From NCBI GenBank assembly GCA_947448675.1, contig CANFOR010000080.1:1-11174 (forward strand): a stretch of 11,174 bases of DNA. Reading direction: 5' to 3'. A program made the position numbers and the translations under genes. Position 1 is the stretch's first letter; each line of letters starts with the position of its first letter. The notes beneath the pieces were generated by a model. The model worked only from the letters and a program-made list of their open reading frames with translations. It did not search any database and had not been told where the DNA came from. This stretch comes from Betaproteobacteria bacterium (GTDB taxonomy: Bacteria; Pseudomonadota; Gammaproteobacteria; Burkholderiales; Burkholderiaceae_C). Below are positions 5,736 to 11,174 of the stretch, piece by piece.

Positions 5736-7795
5736 TTACCTTAAAAAACATCACCCTGCGCCGCGCCGCCAAAGTCTTACTCGACGGCGCCAATGTCACC
5801 ATCAACCCGGGCGAAAAAGTCGGTTTAGTGGGGCGCAACGGCGCGGGCAAGTCCACGCTGTTTGGCCTGCTCAATGGCAGTCTGCACGAAGACGGTGGCG
5901 ACTTTTACTCGCCCAAACAATGGCGCTTGGCCCAGGTGGCGCAAGACATGCCCGAGACCGACGAGTCGGCCACCAATTTTGTAGTGGCGGGCGACGCCCG
6001 CTTGACCGAATTACGCGAGGCGCTCAGCGTGCTGGAGCAGGCCGACGTGAACCACGCCTCTGACGAAGCCAGCATCGACCACGGCATGGCCATTGCCCAC
6101 GCCTACACCGACTTGGCCGACGCGGGCGAGCACGACGCAGTGCCGCGCGCGCAGGCGCTCATCCAGGGCCTGGGCTTTAAAAGCCAAGAACTCGATGCGC
6201 CGGTAAACAGCTTCTCGGGCGGTTGGCGCATGCGCTTGCAATTGGCCCGCGCGCTGATGTGCCCCAGCGATCTGATGTTGCTCGACGAGCCCACCAACCA
6301 CCTGGACTTAGACGCCCTGGTGTGGCTAGAGGCTTGGCTGCAAAAGTACCCAGGCACGATGATCGTCATCAGCCACGACCGCGAATTTTTAGACGCCATT
6401 ACGCAAGTGACGGTGCACATTGAAAGCGCCAAGCTCACCCGCTACGGCAGCAATTACAGCGGCTTTGAAACCCTGCGCATGCAGCAAATGGAGTTGCAAG
6501 CCAACGCCTTTAGCAAGCAGCAAGACAAGATCGCCCACCTGCAAAAGTTCATCGACCGCTTCAAGGCCAAGGCCAGCAAGGCCAAGCAGGCGCAAAGCCG
6601 CGTCAAGGCGCTGGAGCGCATGGAACGCGTGGCTCCGCTCTTGGCCGAGGCCGACTTTACTTTTGAGTTCAAAGAGCCCGCCAACCTGCCCAACCCGATG
6701 CTGTCGATTAGCGACGCAAGCTTTGGCTACCCCACCGAGGCAGGCCCCAAAATCATTGTGCGCAATGTCAGCAAAACCGTTTTGGCGGGCCAACGCATTG
6801 GTATTTTGGGCGCCAACGGCCAGGGCAAGTCGACTTTTGTCAAAACCGTGGCGCGCGACCTGGAGGCCATTAGCGGCACCATTGTGGAAGGCAAGGGCTT
6901 GAAGATCGGTTACTTTGCCCAGCAAGAACTCGACGTGCTGCGTCCACAAGACACGCCACTCGAACACATGGTGCGCTTGGCACGCGAGCTTGGCGCAGAT
7001 GCGCCTAGCTCGGGCAGCGAGCAAGCTTTGCGCGGCTATCTGGGCAGCTTTAACTTCAGTGGTGACATGGTCAAGCAGGCCGTGGGCACCATGAGCGGCG
7101 GCGAAAAAGCCCGCCTGGTACTGGCCATGATGGTCTGGCAGCGCCCCAACCTCTTGCTGCTCGACGAGCCCACCAACCACTTGGATCTGGCCACCCGCGA
7201 AGCCCTGAGCGTGGCGCTCAACGAGTTTGAAGGCAGCCTGATGCTGGTCAGCCACGACCGCGCCCTGCTGCGCGCCGTGTGCGACGAGTTCTGGCTGGTC
7301 GGCCGTGGCGCGGTCAGCCCCTTTGACGGCGACTTGGACGACTACCAACGCTACCTGCTCGACGAAGCCAAGCGCCAACGCGAAGAAGCCAAGGAGCAGG
7401 CCAAGCAAGAGGCCAAAGACGACGCCAAAGAGCGTGCTTTGGCGCAGGCCCAGTCAGCCAGCAACGCTACAAAAATAATAGCTACCAACGCAAAATCTAC
7501 AGGCACCGCAGCCGTTTTCCCCTCTTCCACCGAGGCAAAAATCGACACTAAATTGCAAAAGAAGCTGCTGCGCGAGCAAACCCAAGCCGAGCAAATTGTG
7601 GCCACCTTGCAAACCGAGCGCGACGCCTTGGCCGAGGCCCTGAACCAGGGTGCCACTAGCAAGGCGCCCACGGAGCTGGCCCAGATGGGCAAGCGTTTAC
7701 AGGCCTTGGAGCAAAGCCTGCTCGACGCTGAAGAACATTGGCTGGCGCTGGGTGAGCAACTCGAAAAATGCACAGTTCCCTTGGCTGCTGTGTAA
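5732..7795 (+). CDS. yheS: ABC-F family ATPase, YheS-like
   Basis: 687-residue soluble tandem ABC ATPase without membrane segments. ABC-F proteins bind the ribosomal E site and reach toward the peptidyl-transferase centre. ABC1 has Walker A GRNGAGKST (34-42), signature FSGGW (161-165) and Walker B with DEPTNHLD (185-192). The inter-domain linker contains RFKAKASKAKQAQSRVKALE, very close to E. coli YheS as I recall it. ABC2 has Walker A GANGQGKST (360-368), signature MSGGE (454-458) and D478/E479. After about residue 545 comes a Lys/Glu/Ala-rich coiled coil and a C-terminal coil domain (about 600-687); repeat copy C encodes residues 579-591 in the linker. It is somewhat longer than E. coli YheS (about 637 aa). 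The ATGA overlap with prmB couples two ribosome-acting proteins. A resistance-type ABC-F is less likely. Confidence 0.9.
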   Translation: MITLKNITLRRAAKVLLDGANVTINPGEKVGLVGRNGAGKSTLFGLLNGSLHEDGGDFYSPKQWRLAQVAQDMPETDESATNFVVAGDARLTELREALSVLEQADVNHASDEASIDHGMAIAHAYTDLADAGEHDAVPRAQALIQGLGFKSQELDAPVNSFSGGWRMRLQLARALMCPSDLMLLDEPTNHLDLDALVWLEAWLQKYPGTMIVISHDREFLDAITQVTVHIESAKLTRYGSNYSGFETLRMQQMELQANAFSKQQDKIAHLQKFIDRFKAKASKAKQAQSRVKALERMERVAPLLAEADFTFEFKEPANLPNPMLSISDASFGYPTEAGPKIIVRNVSKTVLAGQRIGILGANGQGKSTFVKTVARDLEAISGTIVEGKGLKIGYFAQQELDVLRPQDTPLEHMVRLARELGADAPSSGSEQALRGYLGSFNFSGDMVKQAVGTMSGGEKARLVLAMMVWQRPNLLLLDEPTNHLDLATREALSVALNEFEGSLMLVSHDRALLRAVCDEFWLVGRGAVSPFDGDLDDYQRYLLDEAKRQREEAKEQAKQEAKDDAKERALAQAQSASNATKIIATNAKSTGTAAVFPSSTEAKIDTKLQKKLLREQTQAEQIVATLQTERDALAEALNQGATSKAPTELAQMGKRLQALEQSLLDAEEHWLALGEQLEKCTVPLAAV
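7466..7504 (-). repeat. Dispersed intragenic repeat, copy C (in the ABC-F gene), degraded
   Basis: Opposite orientation to copies A and B. The 17-nt stem-loop GCTACAAAAATAATAGC is at 7466-7482, followed by CTACC and a shortened interior ending TACAGGC. It is read as NATKIIATNAKSTGT, which resembles the YeeE copy SATSFIAVSALSAGAL. It falls in the variable linker before the C-terminal coiled coil, where extra residues should be tolerated. Confidence 0.5.
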
Positions 7796-7860
7796 AGCTG
7801 CCGCACGGCAATCGGCAAATAGTGTAAATTGGGCTCCGCGCAATCCTGCGCTTATAAAAC

Positions 7861-7865
7861 AAGGA
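7861..7865 (+). promoter_or_regulatory. Strong ribosome binding site for the GlsB-like gene
   Basis: AAGGA at 7861-7865 lies 6 nt before ATG 7872. It is the clearest Shine-Dalgarno on the plus strand of this window and fixes the start over the longer open frame beginning at 7650 inside the ABC-F gene. Confidence 0.75.
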
Positions 7866-7871
7866 AGACTT

Positions 7872-8132
7872 ATGCACTACGTTTGGATGTTCATTGTGGG
7901 TTTGGCAGCTGGCTACATTGCGCGCATGCTGCACCCCGGTAAAGAAGGCATGGGCTTGATTTTGACCGGCGTGCTGGGCATTGCAGGCTCGTTCTTAGCC
8001 AACTTCTTGGGACAGGCCATTGGTTGGTACAAGGCTGGCCAAAATGCCGGCTTTATCGCCTCGGTGATCGGTGCCATAGTGCTGCTGGTGATCTATGGCT
8101 TTGTGGCCAAAAAGAGCGACGCCGCTTCGTAG
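7872..8132 (+). CDS. GlsB/YeaQ/YmgE-family small membrane protein
   Basis: 86-residue inner-membrane protein of the transglycosylase-associated / YeaQ-YmgE family. Three hydrophobic helices are visible: about 3-21 (WMFIVGLAAGYIARML), 28-50 (a Gly-rich LTGVLGIAGSFLANFLG) and 60-79 (IASVIGAIVLLVIYGFVA). A GK-type turn (HPGKEGMG) lies between the first two, as is usual for the family, and the tail is short and charged. The molecular function is not established; relatives are often linked to envelope or general stress. It starts 76 nt after the ABC-F gene with a good ribosome binding site. Its last 38 bases overlap the next gene. Confidence 0.85.
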   Translation: MHYVWMFIVGLAAGYIARMLHPGKEGMGLILTGVLGIAGSFLANFLGQAIGWYKAGQNAGFIASVIGAIVLLVIYGFVAKKSDAAS

Positions 8133-8706
8133 GGCCTCTGCAGGCGCAGAAGCTACCGCCCCCACGGGCACCACAGCTTCTGCGCCGCAGCCCAGCCCCA
8201 ATGCAACACAGGGCAAACTGCGCACCGACATTGCGCAGGCAGCACAGCGCTCGCGCCGTTTGCTCCAGCGGCGTGCCCTGGTGGCCGCCGCTGCCTCGGC
8301 AGTGCCCGTGCCGGGCCTGGACTGGGCCGTAGACGCCGCCCTGCTCTCCCGCCTGATACCCGCCATCAACCGCGAGTTTGGCCTCAGCCCCGAGCAGATT
8401 GACCGTTTAGAGCCCTCGCGCCGCCTGCAGTTTGAAAAAGCCATTGCCGCCGTAGGCTCAGTGCTGATCGGCAAATTCATCACCCGCGACCTGATTTTGC
8501 GCGCCGCCAAAACCCTGGGCCTGCGTTTAAGCGCCCAACAAGCCGCTAAATTTGTGCCCATCGCCGGGCAAGCCGCCTCCGCCTTAATAGGCTACTTGGC
8601 TCTGCGCAGCTTTGGCGAGATGCATATCCGCGACTGCATGCAAGCCGCCGGGCAAGTGCCCTTGCAGATTACGGGTACAACGTGCGTAGCAGGCATGGCA
8701 GGCTAA
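8095..8706 (+). CDS. DUF697/EcsC-like hydrophobic helical protein (function unknown)
   Basis: 203 residues. Residues 1-45 are low-complexity Ala/Pro/Thr-rich. From about 55 the protein is helical: RRALVAAAASAVPVPGLDWAVD, an acidic linker (GLSPEQIDRLEPSRR), GKFITRDLILRAAKTLGLRL, then a conserved-looking block KFVPIAGQAASALIGYLALRSFGEMHIRDC. The VPxPGxDxAVDxxLL and KFVPxxGQxxSAxxGYxAxR patterns recall DUF697/EcsC-type proteins, which associate with membranes and sometimes with small GTPases. This is recall, not a search. ATG 8095 overlaps the GlsB-like gene by 38 nt in another frame. No ATG or GTG lies between it and the conserved part apart from a GTG at 8281 inside the first helix, so coupling to the upstream gene is likely. 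The terminator at 8746-8771 follows. Confidence 0.65.
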   Translation: MALWPKRATPLRRASAGAEATAPTGTTASAPQPSPNATQGKLRTDIAQAAQRSRRLLQRRALVAAAASAVPVPGLDWAVDAALLSRLIPAINREFGLSPEQIDRLEPSRRLQFEKAIAAVGSVLIGKFITRDLILRAAKTLGLRLSAQQAAKFVPIAGQAASALIGYLALRSFGEMHIRDCMQAAGQVPLQITGTTCVAGMAG

Positions 8707-8725
8707 AAGCACACATCGATTGCGT

Positions 8726-8742
8726 ATATGGCGCAGCCATAT
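8726..8742 (+). other. Small perfect stem-loop preceding the terminator
   Basis: ATATGGC (8726-8732) and GCCATAT (8736-8742) form a 7-bp stem with a GCA loop, 20 nt after the stop codon of the 8095-8706 gene and 4 nt before the terminator stem. It is followed by CAAAAAAA, so it is not itself a terminator on the plus strand. It may be an auxiliary 3'-end structure. Confidence 0.45.
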
Positions 8743-8745
8743 CAA

Positions 8746-8771
8746 AAAAAGCCACCCGAAGGTGGCTTTTT
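8746..8771. terminator. Bidirectional intrinsic terminator
   Basis: AAAAAGCCACC (8746-8756), loop CGAA (8757-8760) and GGTGGCTTTTT (8761-8771) make an 11-bp stem with A and T runs on opposite sides. It can end plus-strand transcripts from the ABC-F/GlsB-like/DUF697-like genes and minus-strand transcripts from the tRNA, whose 3' end is only 8 bases away. It is the boundary between the two convergent gene sets. Confidence 0.9.
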
Positions 8772-8778
8772 AAATAGT

Positions 8779-8854
8779 TGGTGGGACGTGCGGGGGTCGA
8801 ACCCACGACAAACGGATTAAAAGTCCGCTGCTCTACCAACTGAGCTAACGTCCC
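8779..8854 (-). tRNA. tRNA-Lys (anticodon UUU)
   Basis: 76-nt cloverleaf on the minus strand with CCA encoded in the genome (bases 8781-8779). The acceptor stem pairs GGGACGT with ACGTCCC, followed by discriminator A. The D-arm is GCTC-AGTTGGTAGA-GC. The anticodon stem is GCGGA/TCCGT around loop CTTTTAA, with anticodon TTT at 8821-8819 and A at position 37. The T-arm has loop TTCGACC. The terminator at 8746-8771 lies directly downstream and a consensus -10 box lies upstream at 8896-8901. Confidence 0.98.
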
Positions 8855-8895
8855 GGTTTTACTGCATGTGTTTTAGGTATGCTGCAAAGCCTACG

Positions 8896-8924
8896 ATTAT
8901 AGCGCAGGTTTTGCACTATGTGCC
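8896..8924 (-). promoter_or_regulatory. Promoter of tRNA-Lys
   Basis: Read on the minus strand, TATAAT (8901-8896) is a perfect -10 box. Seventeen bases further upstream lies GGCACA (8924-8919), a weak -35 that overlaps the tcdA stop codon. The expected start near 8889 would leave about 35 nt of leader to be removed by RNase P. The tRNA can therefore be expressed independently of the tcdA transcript. Confidence 0.65.
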
Positions 8925-9764
8925 AGCGAGTTGGTCAAAAACCCAAGATGCTGCGCATTGGCCGAAAGTAGCGGTGACGCTGACCACCGAGCCGTAGCCG
9001 TGGCAGTTGAGCGAGCCGTCGGCGTCTGCTACAGCGCAGCTTGGGTCGGCGGCTTTCACGGCCTCGCGGCTGAACACGCACATGAGACCGATTTTTTTGC
9101 CTTCGCGCGGCGCGCCATGCTCGCGGCGCAGGCGGTAGCGCAGGCTGGCCAAGAGTGGGTCGTGCGTGGTGTCGGCCAAGTCGGCCATGTCTACCAGGTG
9201 GGCGTGGCGTTTGCCGCCGGCCGCGCCTACGCTCACAAAAACAACTTTGCTGCTGCGCGCCCACAGGGCCATGGCCAACTTGGCGCTTTGCTGGTCGCAG
9301 GCGTCGATGACAGCGTCGGGCGCAGGCCCGTTGGCGAGCAAGACGGGCCAGTTGTCGGGCTCGACGAATGCTTCAATGCACTGCACTTGGCAGGCCGGGT
9401 TGATCTGCGCAATGCGCTCGCGCATGGCCAGCACTTTGGCTTGGCCCACCGTGCTGCCCAGCGCATGCACTTGGCGGTTGATGTTGGACTCGGCCACGTG
9501 GTCAAGGTCGATCAAAGTGATGCGCCCTGCCCCGCTGCGCGCCAAGGCCTCGGCGGCCCAAGAACCCACGCCGCCAATGCCCACCACCACCACATGCGCG
9601 TTGGCAATGCGCTGCGCACCGCCCACGCCGTAGAGCCTGGCCATGCCGGAGAAGCGGCGCTCTGTAACCGAATCTATGGCCAAGTCCGTGACCGACACTA
9701 TGGCTGCATCGGTCGCTTCCGATGCTAGCCGCAGGGCAGCAGAACTGGCTGCGCTCAAGCTCAC
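8916..9764 (-). CDS. tcdA: tRNA threonylcarbamoyladenosine dehydratase
   Basis: ThiF/E1-like ATP-dependent enzyme (TcdA/CsdL/YgdL). It cyclises t6A at position 37 of ANN-decoding tRNAs to ct6A. The frame gives 282 residues from GTG 9764. Motifs: RLYGVGGAQRI, the nucleotide-binding GIGGVGSWAAEALARSGAG (about 62-80), LIDLDHVAESNINRQVHAL, DACDQQ, and the C-terminal VSVTATFG. The paired CxxC zinc motifs of MoeB/ThiF are not seen. The first 22 residues are Ala/Ser-rich with no counterpart in E. coli TcdA, so GTG 9698 (giving MSVTDLAIDSVTERRFSG) is an alternative start. The upstream start overlaps the transporter stop as GTGA, favouring coupling; neither start has a good Shine-Dalgarno. The stop lies next to the tRNA-Lys promoter. 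Confidence 0.93.
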   Translation of the reverse strand: MSLSAASSAALRLASEATDAAIVSVTDLAIDSVTERRFSGMARLYGVGGAQRIANAHVVVVGIGGVGSWAAEALARSGAGRITLIDLDHVAESNINRQVHALGSTVGQAKVLAMRERIAQINPACQVQCIEAFVEPDNWPVLLANGPAPDAVIDACDQQSAKLAMALWARSSKVVFVSVGAAGGKRHAHLVDMADLADTTHDPLLASLRYRLRREHGAPREGKKIGLMCVFSREAVKAADPSCAVADADGSLNCHGYGSVVSVTATFGQCAASWVFDQLAGT

Positions 9765-10876
9765 GCTATACGCCAGGTTTGGTAGCGAAAAGCGGCCAGA
9801 GCGCCCGCAGACAGTGCGCTGACAGCTATAAAACTTGTAGCACTCAGGGTTGACAGCCCACTCAAACCTTGGCCCACGCTGCAGCCCATGGCGGTCACGC
9901 CACCCACGCCCATCAGCACCGCGCCCACCATGTGGTTGGCCAGGTCTTCGGTGCTGGCAAACCCTTCCCAGCGAAAGTTACCCGTGGCCAGCGCCCACAA
10001 CGCAGAGCCCGCCACCACACCCAGCACCGAGACGATGCCCACGCTGAGTAGCTTGGACTTGTCGCTGAAAAACATCAACCAATCCAGCAGGTAGGCTGCA
10101 GGCGCGACAAAGCTGAGCGCCTCGCTACGGCCCGAATTGGTGGCTAAAAATGCTTCTTGCAAGGTGTCGGGGTGCTCGGCCACGTAGCCCAGTGAGCCAC
10201 TCGCCCACCAAGCCAGTACCACCAAAGCGCCAATGCCCAGGCCAGCGAGCAAATTGTCGAAGCGGGCAAAACCCTTGCCTAGCAGCGCCCACAGCACCAA
10301 GCCACCGCCAAGCAGACCTGCCAAAAGGCTGCGCAGCAAGCCCGTTTGCATGCCAAACAGCTCGCTAGCGAGCGTGGGCAGGTCGCCTGGCGCTCTTAAA
10401 TTTATAGCAACCGCGTCTACCGTTGCCACGCGTAAAACCGCAGTAACGCCTTTGAGCGTAGCGAATGCCGCGACGCCCATGATGACAAAAACCACCAGCG
10501 ACTTCAAGTTGCCGGCACCCAAACGCACCAAAGTTTTGCTGCCACAGCCTGACGCCAAAACCATGCCGAAACCAAACATTGCGCCGCCCACCAGGGCCGA
10601 TAGCCAGGCCAAACGGCCCGAGGCGTAGAGGGTTTTGCTGGGGTCGATACTGCCGCTGTAAACCAGGGCCGCAAAGCCCAGCATGGCCACGCCAGCGGCC
10701 ATGGCCCATTGGCGCAGGCGGGTGGTATCGCCCATGGTGAACACGTCGCTAAGCGCGCCCATGGTGCAAAAATGCGTGCGCTGCGCAATCGCGCCGAACA
10801 CAAAAGAAATGAAAAATGCGGCGAGCAGCACTTGGGTGCTGAGGCTTTGGATGTTGGGGGCTTGCATAGCCCCCAT
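9761..10876 (-). CDS. YeeE/YedE (TsuA-like) thiosulfate/sulfur transporter
   Basis: 371-residue polytopic inner-membrane protein with roughly nine or ten hydrophobic segments. Family members such as the characterised TsuA import thiosulfate along a path of conserved cysteines. Three cysteines sit in the matching motifs: C37 in RTHFCTMGALSD, C111 in GMVLASGCGSKTLVRLGAGN and C332 in MGCSVGQGLSGLSTL, so a functional transporter is likely. No TusA/YeeD partner is visible here. ATG 10876 follows the cpoB stop with one intervening base (TAA-A-ATG), and its own TGA overlaps the tcdA GTG, so cpoB, this gene and tcdA look co-transcribed. Repeat copy D encodes residues 345-364 near the C-terminus. Confidence 0.88.
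   Translation of the reverse strand: MGAMQAPNIQSLSTQVLLAAFFISFVFGAIAQRTHFCTMGALSDVFTMGDTTRLRQWAMAAGVAMLGFAALVYSGSIDPSKTLYASGRLAWLSALVGGAMFGFGMVLASGCGSKTLVRLGAGNLKSLVVFVIMGVAAFATLKGVTAVLRVATVDAVAINLRAPGDLPTLASELFGMQTGLLRSLLAGLLGGGLVLWALLGKGFARFDNLLAGLGIGALVVLAWWASGSLGYVAEHPDTLQEAFLATNSGRSEALSFVAPAAYLLDWLMFFSDKSKLLSVGIVSVLGVVAGSALWALATGNFRWEGFASTEDLANHMVGAVLMGVGGVTAMGCSVGQGLSGLSTLSATSFIAVSALSAGALAAFRYQTWRIA
9787..9843 (+). repeat. Dispersed intragenic repeat, copy D (in the YeeE-like gene)
   Basis: On the plus strand it reads AAAAGCGGCC, a GC-rich interior containing GTGCGCTGACAG, then the 17-nt stem-loop GCTATAAAACTTGTAGC (9825-9841). The last 38 bases match copy A at 27 positions without gaps. 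The gene runs on the other strand, so it is read as SATSFIAVSALSAGAL, resembling copy C. A second inverted repeat, GCTAT (9765-9769) with GTAGC (9782-9786), lies directly beside it. Confidence 0.5.
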
Positions 10877-10877
10877 T

Positions 10878-11174
10878 TTACCGGGGCATCTTGAGCAAAC
10901 GGTCTTTGGCAGCGGCTGCGGCTTCAGACTGTGGATAGGCTTTTTGTAAATCTTCCAGCGTTTTGCGGGCCGCGCGGGTGTCTTTCAACTCGATTTGGCA
11001 ATTGGCAATCGACAGCGCGGCTTCGGGCGCACGCACGTGGTCGGGCGTAGCGGCGATCAAGGCTTTGAAGTTGCTAATGGCCTCTTTGTAGTCGCGCGTG
11101 GCGTACTGGGCATTGCCTAACCAAAACAGGGCCGATGGCACATAGCCACTGTTTGGGTAGCGCCGAATAAAGTC
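10878..11174 (-). CDS. cpoB: Tol-Pal system / cell-division coordinator CpoB, C-terminal part (partial)
   Basis: 98 residues up to TAA 10880-10878. The frame is open through the right edge, so the N-terminal part (signal peptide and coiled coil in the family) lies outside. The visible part is TPR-like: RRYPNSGYVPSALFWLGNAQ, then NFKALIAATPDHVRAPEAAL and QIELKDTRAARKTLEDLQKAYP, with the regular spacing of tetratricopeptide repeats and the A-x-x-RL ending common to CpoB/YbgF. CpoB is periplasmic and coordinates PBP1b-dependent peptidoglycan synthesis with Tol-Pal-driven outer-membrane constriction. It normally ends a tolQRAB-pal cluster, which would be expected just beyond 11174. The next gene starts one base after its stop. 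Confidence 0.88.
   Translation of the reverse strand, partial: DFIRRYPNSGYVPSALFWLGNAQYATRDYKEAISNFKALIAATPDHVRAPEAALSIANCQIELKDTRAARKTLEDLQKAYPQSEAAAAAKDRLLKMPR

Noticed and set aside
6389..7408. 339-residue open frame antisense to the ABC-F gene
   Set aside because: It lies entirely opposite a clearly recognised gene, has a low-complexity Ala/Gln/Val/Leu/His-rich composition typical of a shadow frame in GC-rich DNA, and has no recognisable motif.
7799..7810. TGCCG-CA-CGGCA inverted repeat after the ABC-F gene as a terminator
   Set aside because: The loop would be only 2 nt and no T-run follows; too weak to call.
7853..7858. TATAAA as a -10 box for the GlsB-like gene
   Set aside because: Transcription would start near 7865 and cut off the good ribosome binding site at 7861-7865; the candidate -35 (TTGGGC 7829-7834) is weak and spaced 18 bp.
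8931..9728. 265-residue plus-strand open frame opposite tcdA
   Set aside because: Repetitive Ala/Val/Gly/His composition and full overlap with the ThiF-family gene on the other strand; a composition artefact.
10392..10408. Possible fifth repeat copy, GCTCTTAAATTTATAGC, in the YeeE-like gene
   Set aside because: The 17-nt spacing fits, but the left half is GCTCT rather than GCTAY, the interior matches poorly, and the encoded segment fits the family without insertion.
1..11174. CRISPR array, insertion sequence, prophage, riboswitch or defence system
   Set aside because: No regularly spaced direct repeats, transposase, integrase or phage genes were seen, and no lysine-riboswitch-like leader is visible before dapC. 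The gene content is conserved housekeeping.

Overview
The window looks like chromosomal DNA of a Burkholderiales betaproteobacterium, most likely Comamonadaceae. The evidence is the gene order dapC-dapD-(PilT/PilU ATPase)-dapE-prmB, GC-rich codon use, and protein sequences close to that family as I remember it. No similarity search was run, so the taxonomy is inference.

Plus strand, left to right. The window opens with the last 45 codons of an outer-membrane beta-barrel gene (ends at 139) and a GC-rich hairpin. A tight succinylase-branch lysine/diaminopimelate operon follows: dapC (278-1495), dapD (1503-2327), a PilT/PilU-type retraction ATPase (2357-3502) and dapE (3499-4698, TTG start overlapping the previous stop). 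A 149-bp spacer built from a large imperfect palindrome separates it from prmB (4848-5735). prmB overlaps a YheS-like ABC-F gene (5732-7795) through ATGA; both products act on the large ribosomal subunit. Next come a small GlsB/YeaQ-type membrane protein (7872-8132) and an overlapping DUF697/EcsC-like hydrophobic protein (8095-8706).

At about 8746-8771 a strong bidirectional terminator separates these from the minus-strand half. In its own direction that half reads cpoB (partial, entering from the right edge), a YeeE/YedE thiosulfate-transporter-like gene, tcdA, and tRNA-Lys(UUU). The three protein genes are separated by a 1-nt gap and a GTGA overlap, so they look like one transcript. The tRNA has its own consensus -10 box beside the tcdA stop codon.

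Most of the content is conserved housekeeping. I do not see a new defence or mobile system. The most unusual signals are: (i) a short dispersed repeat with a 17-nt GCTAY-N7-RTAGC stem-loop, found four times and always in frame inside unrelated genes (dapE, prmB, the ABC-F gene, the YeeE gene); (ii) a pilus-type ATPase held inside the lysine operon; (iii) the palindromic spacer between dapE and prmB; (iv) tcdA, which modifies A37 of ANN-decoding tRNAs, lying directly upstream of a tRNA-Lys gene.
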